The notes under the pieces: generated by a model | What the model was told of the DNA's origin: nothing | Databases searched by the model: none | The model's input: the letters and a program-made list of their open reading frames with translations, nothing else | Shown here: positions 45,248-53,117 of the stretch, piece after piece | How positions within the stretch are numbered: position 1 is the stretch's first letter | Layout: each line of letters opens with the position of its first letter | Assembly (NCBI RefSeq): GCF_013408745.1 | Contig: NZ_JACCBJ010000001.1 | Span: 1,860,001 to 1,924,000 of the forward strand | Origin: Leifsonia soli | Lineage (GTDB): Bacteria; Actinomycetota; Actinomycetes; Actinomycetales; Microbacteriaceae | Length of the DNA stretch: 64,000 bases | Direction: 5' to 3' | Translations under genes and position numbers: made by a program

Positions 45248-46147
45248 TCAGACCGCGTCGACCCACGGAACGAAAGGATCGCCGGACCGGGCGCGCTCCA
45301 CACGCTCGAGGGCGGACCCTCCCACCACGACCACGGTGCCGCCGAGGGGAAAGCGCGAGACCGATGTCCTCGCCTCGTACACGCGCCCCTCGGCCGCCGT
45401 CGCGATGGAGGTGATCGTCCAGCCCTCCACCGTCTCAGCGAACCGCCCGGCCGCGGCCGCGGCGACGAGGTCGCGGAGGACGGCGATGCCCGATTCGTCG
45501 TCGGTCAGCGCCCACTCCGCGTACTCGATCTCCGCCGTGAGCTGATCGAGGTCGGCGTTCCACCGCACAGCGGCTGCCCCCTCGCGGCGCGGCTGCAGCG
45601 TGACGGAGGCGTCGTCGCGGCCGCGGAGCACGTCCACGGCGTCTCCGAACTCGGACGCTACGTCCGTGATCAGCTTCGTCAGCAGGGGCAGCATCCGCGG
45701 CGGCGGCGGGCCATCGATGTCGAGCGTGGGCGACAGCTCGACCTCGGGAGCCGGATCGGGAAGGAGCGTTCCGGAGGGGATGCGCAGGCGCACCCGGTAG
45801 TCCGGGCCGCCATAGCCCGCCGGATGGTCCTCGGTCGGCACCCGGTCGACGTCGCGTTCGATCCGATCGTCGGGATCGTTGGTGCGGTAGTGAGCGCCGG
45901 GGACCGGGACCATCCGCTCGTACGACGCGACGATCCGCTCGACGCGCCCGGTGACATCGGCGAGAGGGACACGGTCGTCATGCGGATGGAGCTCGTGCGC
46001 ATACGTGGGCACGCCGTCCTGGGCAGGCGAATCCTGGGTGAGAGCGCGGACCGTGAGGGTCACCTCCTCGCCTGCTGCGAAGGGCGTGCCGCAGCAGGCG
46101 AACTCCGCGGAGAACACGAGTACGTCGATGGCGGAGACGGCGTCCAT
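45248..46147 (-). CDS. DUF6578-like protein
   Basis: A 299-aa soluble protein beginning MDAVSAIDVLVFSAEFACCGTPFAAG. The double-Cys CCGTPF near residue 18 within a small beta barrel is reminiscent of actinobacterial DUF6578 proteins. The rest alternates Asp/Pro-rich loops with strands (YRVRLRIPSGTLLPDP) and a C-terminal part GWTITSIATAAEGRVYEART. Function unknown. It lies between the ATPase gene and a truncated CLC 3' end; the second copy of this locus at 53.1 kb lacks it entirely. Confidence 0.68.
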   Translation of the reverse strand: MDAVSAIDVLVFSAEFACCGTPFAAGEEVTLTVRALTQDSPAQDGVPTYAHELHPHDDRVPLADVTGRVERIVASYERMVPVPGAHYRTNDPDDRIERDVDRVPTEDHPAGYGGPDYRVRLRIPSGTLLPDPAPEVELSPTLDIDGPPPPRMLPLLTKLITDVASEFGDAVDVLRGRDDASVTLQPRREGAAAVRWNADLDQLTAEIEYAEWALTDDESGIAVLRDLVAAAAAGRFAETVEGWTITSIATAAEGRVYEARTSVSRFPLGGTVVVVGGSALERVERARSGDPFVPWVDAV

Positions 46148-46171
46148 GGAGCAACGGTACCGGGACGCCCC

Positions 46172-46229
46172 TCACGCGACCCCGGTCACCCGCGTCCGCT
46201 CCAGCACGTAGCCGACGGCGACCGCCCCG
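46172..46229 (-). pseudogene. truncated 3' end of the CLC channel gene
   Basis: These 58 bp match 53118-53175, the final 19 codons and stop of the intact CLC gene, including 48 identical consecutive bases (46182-46229). The match stops abruptly at 46229, where inserted DNA begins. It marks the left junction of the 6.5-kb insertion and shows that the ATPase and DUF6578-like genes originally lay directly beside the CLC gene. Confidence 0.9.
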
Positions 46230-46288
46230 TGGCACGGACTGTGGCGCTTCGTAAAAGTCGCGCGCGGTATGGGTTCGACGCAGCATTT

Positions 46289-47398
46289 TCAAGCGGGGCG
46301 AACCGGAGACCGCTCGTCGGTGCGAGCATGCCCGAAGTACATGAGCTCCCAGATCGCGTCGTCGGTGAACGACTCCACGAGTTTCGCGCCTGACCATCGT
46401 TCGATGGTGAGCTGCCCGACGAAGCGCAGGTAGGCGCCGTCGAAGCGGATGAGTCGTGCGGCGAGCTTTCGGAGGCCCCCCATCTGCTCGACGAAGGTGT
46501 TGGCAACGAGGTCGCGCTCGCGCTTGAACGTCACGACATACCGATCAGTCCCGTCGTCGTAGTAGTACGACGTGACGTTCGCAACGGGCTTGCCCGTCTT
46601 CGGGTCCGTGTGGGCGTCTTTCGCGAGGAAACGCACGAACCGTGCGTCGTCGGCCACGATCTGACCCTCGCGGGCGAGCATGAAGATCGGGATCGGATCG
46701 TAGCCGTACTTCTCGTGCGCGGTGATGTACGAGGCGATGACGGCGTAAGGGCCGGCCTGGCCGCGCGCCCAGTACCAGTCGTGGATGATCGACATCATCC
46801 CGACGTTGCCCCAGTTGTGGTCGTGATATCCGACGCCCGTCACCTCGGTGCGGACCCCGCCGACCTCGTATGAGCCTTGGACTGCGCCTTGCGGTACGGC
46901 GGGCAACCAGGAGAACTCCAGGTCGCGCTTCTCACCGAACACGAGGTATCCGGTCTCTGGACGCCAGGGTCGTATCTGCGCGTCGAGGGTGACATGAACC
47001 TTCACGTCGTCGACCTCCGCGTCGATCTCGTAGTGGGTCAGGTCGCCGGTGAAGCGGTTCTCGCCGATCCGCACGTCGGCGTGGTCTGTGGCCGCTGAGA
47101 ACGAGTCCGCCGGGTAGTCGCGGATGAAGTTCAGGCTGCGTCCGTCCGGTAGGTCGAGGTTCATGCGGATCATGGGACTGAGGGGGCGCTTGGGTGCGGA
47201 GAGGTCCTTCGTCATGAAGATCACGACGAGCTTCGCGCCATTGTCGAGATGGGCGTCGAAGTACCACCACTCGTAGGTTCCGCTGCGGCCGTCGGTACGA
47301 GCGCCGTCCTCCCAGGGAGTGATCTCGTCTCGGCTGATGCCGATGCGCCGATAGTCCTGGTCCTGATTCGCGATGCTCGCGGTGTGCGTCGTAGCCAC
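46289..47398 (-). CDS. AttH/CrtC-like lipocalin-fold protein
   Basis: A 369-aa protein of the AttH/hydroxyneurosporene-synthase-like (CrtC) family. Family marks are YEWWYFDAHLDNGAKLVVIF near the N-terminus, TGDLTHYEIDAEV, and the paired motif VGYHDHNWGNVG in the middle, with a second beta domain after it. Carotenoid CrtC enzymes hydrate double bonds, but many family members have no known substrate and no carotenoid genes lie nearby. The GTG start is preceded by GGAG. It follows the sigma-factor gene by 75 nt, with a CCTCACA motif in the gap. Confidence 0.82.
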   Translation of the reverse strand: MATTHTASIANQDQDYRRIGISRDEITPWEDGARTDGRSGTYEWWYFDAHLDNGAKLVVIFMTKDLSAPKRPLSPMIRMNLDLPDGRSLNFIRDYPADSFSAATDHADVRIGENRFTGDLTHYEIDAEVDDVKVHVTLDAQIRPWRPETGYLVFGEKRDLEFSWLPAVPQGAVQGSYEVGGVRTEVTGVGYHDHNWGNVGMMSIIHDWYWARGQAGPYAVIASYITAHEKYGYDPIPIFMLAREGQIVADDARFVRFLAKDAHTDPKTGKPVANVTSYYYDDGTDRYVVTFKRERDLVANTFVEQMGGLRKLAARLIRFDGAYLRFVGQLTIERWSGAKLVESFTDDAIWELMYFGHARTDERSPVRPA

Positions 47399-47465
47399 GC
47401 GCTGTCTCCAATCGCGGCGCGCGGAGAGGCGCCGTCGATGAACAGGACCGGATACACGGAGGAGA

Positions 47466-47472
47466 TGTGAGG
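47466..47472 (-). promoter_or_regulatory. CCTCACA motif upstream of attH-like gene
   Basis: On the minus strand the sequence reads GAACCTCACATC, identical over 12 bases to the plus-strand site at 48428-48439 before the divergent oxidoreductase gene. It is a candidate -35 element of the ECF41-like sigma factor encoded next to it. Its -10 region is less well conserved than at the other sites. Confidence 0.45.
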
Positions 47473-47473
47473 T

Positions 47474-48376
47474 TCAGTTCCAGAGCGTGAGCTTGTCCGG
47501 GTTCATCATCAGACGGACGTCGGTCACGAGGCCGGCAACGACGTCGAGGGTGACGACGCCGATGATGCGGCCTTCGTCCCAGAGTGCGAACCCGAGCCCG
47601 TCGGGGGTCTCTTGGTCCAGAACCGCGGCGTTCGGGTTCTTCCGCAGCGCGCCGAACAGGAATCGAGCCACCTTGTCCGCGCCGAAGACCGGGTTGCGGG
47701 CCGCGGTGACGATGCCGCCGCCATCGGAGCGGAGTACCACGTCCGGGTCGAGGACGGTGATGAGACTGGCGATGTCGCCTGTCCGTGCCGCATCGGCGAA
47801 CGCTCGCACGATCTCGTCGTGCTCAGCACGGGACGCGCGGCGGCGGCGGCTCTGTTGCACACGCCGACGAGCCGAGGTCGCGAGCTGCCGACACGCCGCA
47901 GGGGTGCGTCCGACGATCTCGGCGATCTCGTCGAAGGGCATTGCGAACACGTCGTGCAGGACGAACGAGACCCGTTCCGCGGGTGTCATTGCTTCCAGTA
48001 CGACGAGCAGAGCGGTGCTGATCGACTCGTCGAGGGTGACACGTTCGAGCGGGTCCACGGCGGCATCCGTCACAGCAGGGAACGCGTATGCCGGGACCGG
48101 CTCTGGAAGCCACGGACCGACGTATCGCTCACGCCTGCGGCGTGCGGAATCGAGGATGTTCAGGCAGACGCGGCTGGCGACGCGGGTCAACCAGGCTCGT
48201 GGCACCTCGATCGCATCGCGCTCCTCCTGACTGAGCCGGTACCACCGGATGTACGTCTCCTGCACCGCGTCTTCGGCCTCGGCGACGGTGCCGAGCATCC
48301 GGAATGCGAGGGAGACCAGGTGTCGTCGCTCGCCCAACACCTCAGCATGGAGCGCCTCACGTTCTTCGGGGGTCAT
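47474..48376 (-). CDS. ECF41/SigJ-type sigma factor with SnoaL-like C-terminal domain
   Basis: A 300-aa sigma factor. ATG at 48376 is directly preceded by GGAGG; the longer open frame is not supported. Region 2 (RHLVSLAFRMLGTVAEAEDAVQETYIRWYR), region 4 (MTPAERVSFVLHDVFAMPFDEIAEIVGRTPAACRQLATSARRRV), and a C-terminal SnoaL-like domain of about 120 residues (VRAFADAARTGDIASLITVLDPDVVL) define the ECF41/SigJ group, where the C-terminal domain replaces an anti-sigma factor. ECF41 genes typically neighbour carboxymuconolactone decarboxylase, oxidoreductase or epimerase genes; here both an oxidoreductase and an epimerase are divergent neighbours. Confidence 0.92.
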   Translation of the reverse strand: MTPEEREALHAEVLGERRHLVSLAFRMLGTVAEAEDAVQETYIRWYRLSQEERDAIEVPRAWLTRVASRVCLNILDSARRRRERYVGPWLPEPVPAYAFPAVTDAAVDPLERVTLDESISTALLVVLEAMTPAERVSFVLHDVFAMPFDEIAEIVGRTPAACRQLATSARRRVQQSRRRRASRAEHDEIVRAFADAARTGDIASLITVLDPDVVLRSDGGGIVTAARNPVFGADKVARFLFGALRKNPNAAVLDQETPDGLGFALWDEGRIIGVVTLDVVAGLVTDVRLMMNPDKLTLWN

Positions 48377-48418
48377 CACGTCCTCCTTTCGACTATCTGA
48401 CCGGGCTACCGACCGATC

Positions 48419-48437
48419 TGTGAGGCAGAACCTCACA
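48419..48437. promoter_or_regulatory. divergent CCTCACA palindrome, candidate ECF41 promoter element
   Basis: A perfect 7-bp inverted repeat, TGTGAGG-5 nt-CCTCACA, lies between the divergent sigma-factor and oxidoreductase genes. On the plus strand CCTCACA (48431-48437) is followed after 19 nt by CGTG (48457), the same layout as upstream of the CopC-like gene. Published ECF41 promoters carry a TGTCACA-like -35 and a CGTC-like -10. Confidence 0.55.
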
Positions 48438-48534
48438 TCCGGGCCGCCTGCGCTGTCGTGGAGGGTATGAACGGAAAACCTCACTCCCATCATCTCCCGA
48501 TCCCGAATCACGCCGAGGTCTGGGAGGTGACACG

Positions 48535-49281
48535 ATGAAGATCGTCGTCGCCGGTGCGACCGGCTCCCTGGGAACACAGGTCGTCGAGGCGGTTCGCGCC
48601 GCGGGCCACGAGCCGGTGTCGATCAGCCGAGAGACAGGTGTCGACCTCATCAGCGGCGTCGGACTCACGGAAGCACTTCGGGGCGCATCCGCGATCATCG
48701 ACGCGTCCGCGACGAGCAGCACCTCCACGAAGGCGTCCATCGAGTTCTTCACGACCGTGACGCGGAATCTGCTCGCCGCCGAACGTGCGGCGGGCGTACC
48801 CCATCACGTCGCGATCTCCATCATTGGCGCCGCAAAGGTCAACGCCAACTACTACGCGGGCAAGGCCGCCCAGGAGGAAATACTGCGAGCAGAGCCGGAT
48901 GGCTGGTCGCTGCTGCGTACGACACAGTTCCACGAGTTCGCCAGGCAGCTCGTCGGCCACGGCAAACTCGGCCCGTTCCAGGGTGTGCCGCAGATGCGGT
49001 CGCAGCCGGTCGCGGCCACTGAGGTCGCTGCCGAGCTCGTGGCCATCGCCTCCGGTGATCCTCGCGGGATCGAACCCGAGCTCGCGGGGCCGCAGGAGGA
49101 GAAGATGTCCGACCTGGTACGGCGATACCTTGCCGCGACCGGCCAGCGCCGGCCCGTCATCGAGCTCTCGATCCCCGGAGCCTGGGGTCGTGGCATGCGG
49201 GACGGTTCTCTGCTGCCGAAGGCGGGGACGCGTCGTGGACGGCAGACCTTCGATGAATGGCTCGCCACGCAGAGCCGCTGA
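48535..49281 (+). CDS. NmrA-like NAD(P)-binding oxidoreductase
   Basis: A 248-aa atypical short-chain dehydrogenase. The dinucleotide-binding start MKIVVAGATGSLGTQVVEAV is clear, and NANYYAGKAAQEEILRA holds a Y-x3-K pair. ATG at 48535 follows GGGAGG. It is divergent from the ECF41-type sigma gene, the classic position of an ECF41 target, and is followed after 30 nt by a second NAD-binding gene. Confidence 0.88.
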   Translation: MKIVVAGATGSLGTQVVEAVRAAGHEPVSISRETGVDLISGVGLTEALRGASAIIDASATSSTSTKASIEFFTTVTRNLLAAERAAGVPHHVAISIIGAAKVNANYYAGKAAQEEILRAEPDGWSLLRTTQFHEFARQLVGHGKLGPFQGVPQMRSQPVAATEVAAELVAIASGDPRGIEPELAGPQEEKMSDLVRRYLAATGQRRPVIELSIPGAWGRGMRDGSLLPKAGTRRGRQTFDEWLATQSR

Positions 49282-49311
49282 CTCAACGAGACCCTCTAGA
49301 AAGGACGACCA

Positions 49312-50136
49312 ATGCGCATCTTCCTCGCCGGTGGCTCCGGCGTCATCGGAATCCGACTGATCCCGGCGCTTGCCGAGGCGGGACACGACATCACTGCGAC
49401 GACGCGTCGCGCGGAGAACATCGACTACCTCAGAGATCGAGGCGCCCGCCCCGTCGTGGTCGACGTCTACGACGCCCCGCATCTGACAGCCGCCATGGCG
49501 GACGCCGCGCCCGATCTCATCCTGCACGAGCTGACCGACCTGAGCGACTTCGACACCGAGGCCAACGCCCGGCTCCGACGGGCCGGCACCGCGAACCTGG
49601 TCGCCGCAGCGCAAGCCGCGGATGTGGGCCGCATGATGGTCCAGAGCATCGCGTGGGCCTATGAAGAAGGCAATGCGCCGGCCGTCGAGGACGACCCGGT
49701 CCAGGCCGGCTCACCGATCGAGGTGATGGAAGACCTCGTGTGTCGCCTTCCCCACGCGACGGTGCTCCGCTACGGCATGCTCTACGGGCCCGACACCTGG
49801 TACGCGCCGGGCGCCCGCATGGCGAACGCTGTCACAGCCGGGCTTGTCCCCGCCACGCCGGCGATCACCTCGTTCGTTCACATCGACGATGTGATCACCG
49901 CGACCGTTCAGGCCATCGAATGGCCCGATGGGGCGTACAACATCGTCGACGACGAGCCGGCGCCCGCTACCGAGTGGCTTCCCTCATACGCCGCCGGGCT
50001 CGGTGCCCCCGCGCCGACGGTCGCGGACCTGCCGGCAGGTTCCCCTTTGGGTCGAGGGGCCTCCAACACGAAGGCCCGCGCCGCCGGCTGGAGCCCGATG
50101 TACCCGACCTGGCGCGAGGGCTTTCCTCGGGTTTGA
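49312..50136 (+). CDS. NAD-dependent epimerase/dehydratase family protein
   Basis: A 274-aa extended-SDR protein starting MRIFLAGGSGVIGIRLIPAL. The classical catalytic Tyr-x3-Lys is not obvious; YGMLYGPDTWYAPG and FVHIDDVITATVQAIE are typical of NAD-dependent epimerase-like proteins. AAAGGACGACCA precedes the start. It is likely in one operon with the NmrA-like gene under the ECF41-type promoter. It ends at a strong hairpin shared with the convergent cupin gene. Confidence 0.87.
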   Translation: MRIFLAGGSGVIGIRLIPALAEAGHDITATTRRAENIDYLRDRGARPVVVDVYDAPHLTAAMADAAPDLILHELTDLSDFDTEANARLRRAGTANLVAAAQAADVGRMMVQSIAWAYEEGNAPAVEDDPVQAGSPIEVMEDLVCRLPHATVLRYGMLYGPDTWYAPGARMANAVTAGLVPATPAITSFVHIDDVITATVQAIEWPDGAYNIVDDEPAPATEWLPSYAAGLGAPAPTVADLPAGSPLGRGASNTKARAAGWSPMYPTWREGFPRV

Positions 50137-50140
50137 CGCG

Positions 50141-50183
50141 AAGGAGGGCGGGAGCACGACTGAGCCGTGCTCCCGCCCTCCTT
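50141..50183. terminator. bidirectional terminator, 18-bp stem
   Basis: Perfect 18-bp arms, AAGGAGGGCGGGAGCACG (50141-50158) and its complement (50166-50183), enclose a 7-nt loop. The hairpin lies between the convergent epimerase and cupin stop codons, 4 nt from the first and 5 nt from the second. Confidence 0.88.
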
Positions 50184-50188
50184 GTCTG

Positions 50189-50587
50189 TCACACCGCCGG
50201 ACGCGGATGACGCAGGTGCGCCCGCTCGGCCAGCTCCTCGTCGCTCACGAAGGTGAGCATTTCCTGATCCGGCGCGCAGACCATCACGGCAACGAAGACG
50301 GTGCGGGCGTCGGTGAGGTTGTTGGCAGCCTGGTAGTGGATGACGTCGCCGCCAGGCTCCCAGAACGCCTCTCCGGCGCGGATGACGCGCTCCGCTTCGC
50401 CCTCCAGCTCGAAGACGAGTTCGCCCTCGATGAGATAGCCGAAAACCGGACCGGAATGCCGGTGTGGCGGCGAGCCGGCCGAACCGGGTTCGAGCTCGAT
50501 GGTCACCGTCATGACGTGCGACGGGCCGAAACCCTGACCCAGATTGGCCTGATCCAGCAGGCGGATGTTGGGGGCAGAATCAGCCAT
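50189..50587 (-). CDS. cupin domain protein
   Basis: A 132-aa single-domain cupin. The two metal-binding cupin motifs are seen as GSPPHRHSGPVFGYLIEGE (two His, then Glu-rich strand) and VIHYQAANN. Small cupins of this type bind a metal and may be dioxygenases, isomerases or sensors. It stands alone, convergent with the epimerase gene. Confidence 0.87.
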   Translation of the reverse strand: MADSAPNIRLLDQANLGQGFGPSHVMTVTIELEPGSAGSPPHRHSGPVFGYLIEGELVFELEGEAERVIRAGEAFWEPGGDVIHYQAANNLTDARTVFVAVMVCAPDQEMLTFVSDEELAERAHLRHPRPAV

Positions 50588-50699
50588 TCCTGATGCTCCA
50601 TTCTGGACGACCAGATGTCGTCCCTTTTGCGAGTGCGACGGGCTGTCGCGTTGATGGTGAGGCGAGCGTGGTCACGGGAACCTTTTCGCCTCAGGGCGT

Positions 50700-51472
50700 C
50701 TACTCGACGAGCTTCCCGACTGTGGAGACGTCTCGGATGAGTTCGGTGATCTCATCGGGAACGGGCGGGATCGCTTCGCGGGTCACGCCGCTCGTCGGTG
50801 ACCAGACGAGGTTGACCTGGAGCGACGGGTCGAGGTCCGGGTAGTCGCTGCGGTTGTGGCATCCGCGGGTCTCGCGCCGCCTGCGGCGAGGATCACCGCG
50901 TCGGCATGGATCAGGTAGCGGGTGCCGTCGGCGACATCGAACCCATAGGCGCCGAACACCGCATTGTCGCGGACCAGAAGCCGCGTGATGTAGATGCCCT
51001 CGAAGATCGGCACGCGAAGCTGCTCGACGCGAGCGACGAGCGCGCGCTGAATCTCCAGGCCGGTGTAGTCGCCAGCGAGCGCGGTGCGCCGCCAGGTGTG
51101 GGCACCGAAGAAGCGTTGCGAGATGCGCCCGTCCGTCTCGCGCGCGAAGGCCATCCCGTACCGTTCGAGATCGCGGATGCCTTCCTCCGCGCCGCGGGTG
51201 ACGACCTCGACGGTGTACGGGTTGGCGAGGAAGTAGCTCTCTGTGATCGTGTCGGCGGCATGCTGCTGCCAGGTGTCGGCCGGGTCAATCGTGCCGAGAG
51301 CGGCATTGATGCCGCCGGCTGCGAGGGAGGTGTGCGCGTCCAGGCGAGGGCGTTTGCCGACTGCGATCACATCGACGCCGGTCTCCGCGAGCTCGATCGC
51401 GGCCCGAAGCCCCGACCCGCCGGTGCCGATCACCAGGACGGCGGTCGCCAGTCGGCGCTCGGTGTTATTCAT
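50700..51472 (-). pseudogene. SdhA/fumarate-reductase-like flavoprotein with large internal deletion
   Basis: The N-terminal 200 or so residues are intact and show the FAD-binding start VLVIGTGGSGLRAAIELAE, the LAAGGINAALG motif and VILAAGG. After about 50885 the frame changes and the sequence jumps to a flavoprotein C-terminus, ETRGCHNRSDYPDLDP ... VSTVGKLVE, ending at 50700-50702. About 300 central residues with the active site are missing and the two parts are out of frame. Its start overlaps the CopC-like stop by 8 nt, so it was once the second gene of that operon. Confidence 0.88.
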
Positions 51473-52049
51473 GGTGTATCTCCTTCTGGCCTATAGCGGC
51501 CTTCTTTTCGTGACGTCCGTAGACCGTGATGAGCCCGTAGGCCATGTAGACCAGCGGTACGCCGACGACGACGAACGCGCCCACGAGCGCCCAGGACGCA
51601 TCCGTGGCCGTCAGTACCGTGTCGAGAGGATTGGTGTCCGCGACCGCGGTCCCAAGGGTGAACCTGAGGACACCCGACATCGGCGCGCCGTCGAAGGAGA
51701 CGACACTCCATCGAATCTCGTACCGGCCATCCGGGGCATCGGGCTTCACTGTGGCGGAAACGACCGTCCCGTGCTCCACGACCGCGGCCCCCGCCGTCCA
51801 GTCGCCCCCGTGCTCGTCGGCCAGGACGACGGTCGCACCGGACTCCTGCACGGCTGCTCCGAAAGTCAGGTCAATCTGCGCCGGCATCGTCGCGATGCTC
51901 GCCCCCGCCTCGGGGGTGCTCGACTCCAGCGGGCTATGCGCCGAAGCACGCTGCGCGGGCGACAGGAAGATCAGCACGAGAGACAGCACGACAGCACCAG
52001 CACGTCCCCATCGAGAGTGTCTGTGGCTTGATCGCTCCGCGGTGTGCAT
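51465..52049 (-). CDS. CopC domain membrane-anchored protein
   Basis: A 194-aa exported protein: a signal peptide (GAVVLSLVLIFLSPAQRASA, cleaved before HSPLESSTPEAGAS), a CopC-type beta sandwich with the N-terminal His typical of copper binding and YEIRWSVVSFDGAPMSGVLRF, and one C-terminal membrane helix (WALVGAFVVVGVPLVYMAYGL). CopC/YobA proteins bind copper outside the membrane. Context here is with a broken flavoprotein rather than copper transporters. A CCTCACA-N19-CGTG motif lies upstream at 52091-52120. Confidence 0.85.
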   Translation of the reverse strand: MHTAERSSHRHSRWGRAGAVVLSLVLIFLSPAQRASAHSPLESSTPEAGASIATMPAQIDLTFGAAVQESGATVVLADEHGGDWTAGAAVVEHGTVVSATVKPDAPDGRYEIRWSVVSFDGAPMSGVLRFTLGTAVADTNPLDTVLTATDASWALVGAFVVVGVPLVYMAYGLITVYGRHEKKAAIGQKEIHHE

Positions 52050-52090
52050 CTGGCTTCCTTCGTGTGGCTTCGTCTGCCGGTCTCATCAGT

Positions 52091-52120
52091 CACGACCGGG
52101 CAGCGCCTCGCGATGTGAGG
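52091..52120 (-). promoter_or_regulatory. CCTCACA-N19-CGTG motif upstream of copC-like gene
   Basis: On the minus strand CCTCACA (52120-52114) and CGTG (52094-52091) are separated by 19 nt, exactly as at 48431-48460. It lies 42-71 nt upstream of the CopC-like start and is a candidate target promoter of the ECF41-type sigma factor. A related CCTCACG on the plus strand at 52135 precedes the gene at 52239. Confidence 0.5.
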
Positions 52121-52238
52121 TCTTGCGGCAGCGTCCTCACGAAAGGACCCCATACGCGGTCATATCCAGTGACACCCGAGCACGGCGCGGAGCGCGGGCG
52201 TACTGACCGTGCCGCCCAGATCGAAGGAGAAACCCCCA

Positions 52239-52676
52239 ATGACCGTCTTCATCCGAATCGGACTCGCGATCTTGTTCCTCGACGAGTTCGTGGTCGGCGC
52301 GTGGAACGCGATCTCACCGGAGACCTTCTACCGCTACTTCCCGACCGTCGACCTGACCCCGCCGTTCAGCGAGCACTACGCCCGAGACTTCGGCGGCGCG
52401 ACCCTCGGCATCGCGCTCCTGCTCGGCATCGCCTTCTTCAAGCCGAAGGCACACTTCGTGATCCCCGCAGCGCTGGCCTACTCGATCTTCGCCGTGCCGC
52501 ACTTCTTCTTCCACATCGCACATCTCGAAGGCGCCACTGTCGGTGAGGCCATCGCTCTCACCGCCGCGAACGCATCGGTCGCCCTGCTCGGCATCGCGAT
52601 CATCCTCGTCACGATTGCGCGCGACCGGCGCATCGCTGTGCGTCAGACGGAAGCCGCGGCTCACCCGACCTACTGA
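52239..52676 (+). CDS. small four-helix membrane protein
   Basis: A 145-aa integral membrane protein with four predicted helices (about 2-20, 48-68, 73-92 and 103-122) and a charged C-terminal tail. ATG at 52239 follows GAAGGAGAAA. It resembles DoxX-like or DUF4345-like small membrane proteins in layout, but no diagnostic motif is seen. It is divergent from the CopC-like gene and is followed by the beginning of another NAD-binding gene. Confidence 0.78.
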   Translation: MTVFIRIGLAILFLDEFVVGAWNAISPETFYRYFPTVDLTPPFSEHYARDFGGATLGIALLLGIAFFKPKAHFVIPAALAYSIFAVPHFFFHIAHLEGATVGEAIALTAANASVALLGIAIILVTIARDRRIAVRQTEAAAHPTY

Positions 52677-52693
52677 CAGCGAGGAGTCAGAGC

Positions 52694-52765
52694 ATGTCCA
52701 GGATCGTTGTCGTCGGAGGCACCGGCACCGTAGGCGCTCGGGGAGTCAGGTTGCTTCGTGACCAA
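52694..52765 (+). pseudogene. truncated start of an NAD(P)-binding oxidoreductase gene
   Basis: The first 24 codons, MSRIVVVGGTGTVGARGVRL and LRDQ, give a complete dinucleotide-binding start, then the frame runs straight into the duplicated ATPase sequence at 52766. GCGAGGAGT precedes the ATG. It marks the right junction of the inserted cargo: the remainder of this gene was lost at integration. Confidence 0.85.
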
Positions 52766-53063
52766 GAACGCCCAGCCGCAGCGCGACCGGATCACGACGG
52801 ACCGTTCCCTGGACGGGCACGTCGCCTTGGAGCATCGCCCGCCCGAGCCGCTCCGGACCGGCCCACAGGGTGGAGTCGAGTCCGCCCTCGCGCGCGACCG
52901 CGACGACCACCGCATCCCGCCCGCAGGCCGCCAGCAGCCGCAGCGCCCGGTAGAGCGACGACTTGCCCGCCCCGTTCGCACCGGTCACCACGGTCAGGCG
53001 CCCGAGCGGGATGACGAGGTCGCGCAGCGAGCGGTAGCCGGAGACGGCGACGGTGGAGATCAC
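52746..53063 (-). pseudogene. truncated second copy of the AAA ATPase gene
   Basis: From GTG at 53063 this reads the first 99 residues of the ATPase at 43991-45193, including Walker A GANGAGKSS, then runs into cargo sequence and stops at 52746. Substitutions relative to the intact copy include Val to Ile in the DLVVPLG segment. Signature, Walker B and C-terminus are absent, so no active ATPase can be made. Confidence 0.92.
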
Positions 53064-53093
53064 TCCGGGATCGTATCGGGGGCTACCGACGCG
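52766..53093. repeat. 328-bp direct repeat, copy 2
   Basis: Copy of 44896-45223 with 5 differences (98.5 percent identity). It joins directly to the CLC 3' end 24 bp later, with no trace of the DUF6578-like gene that lies there in copy 1. Confidence 0.95.
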
Positions 53094-53117
53094 CCACACG
53101 CACCTGCGCTGAGGGCG

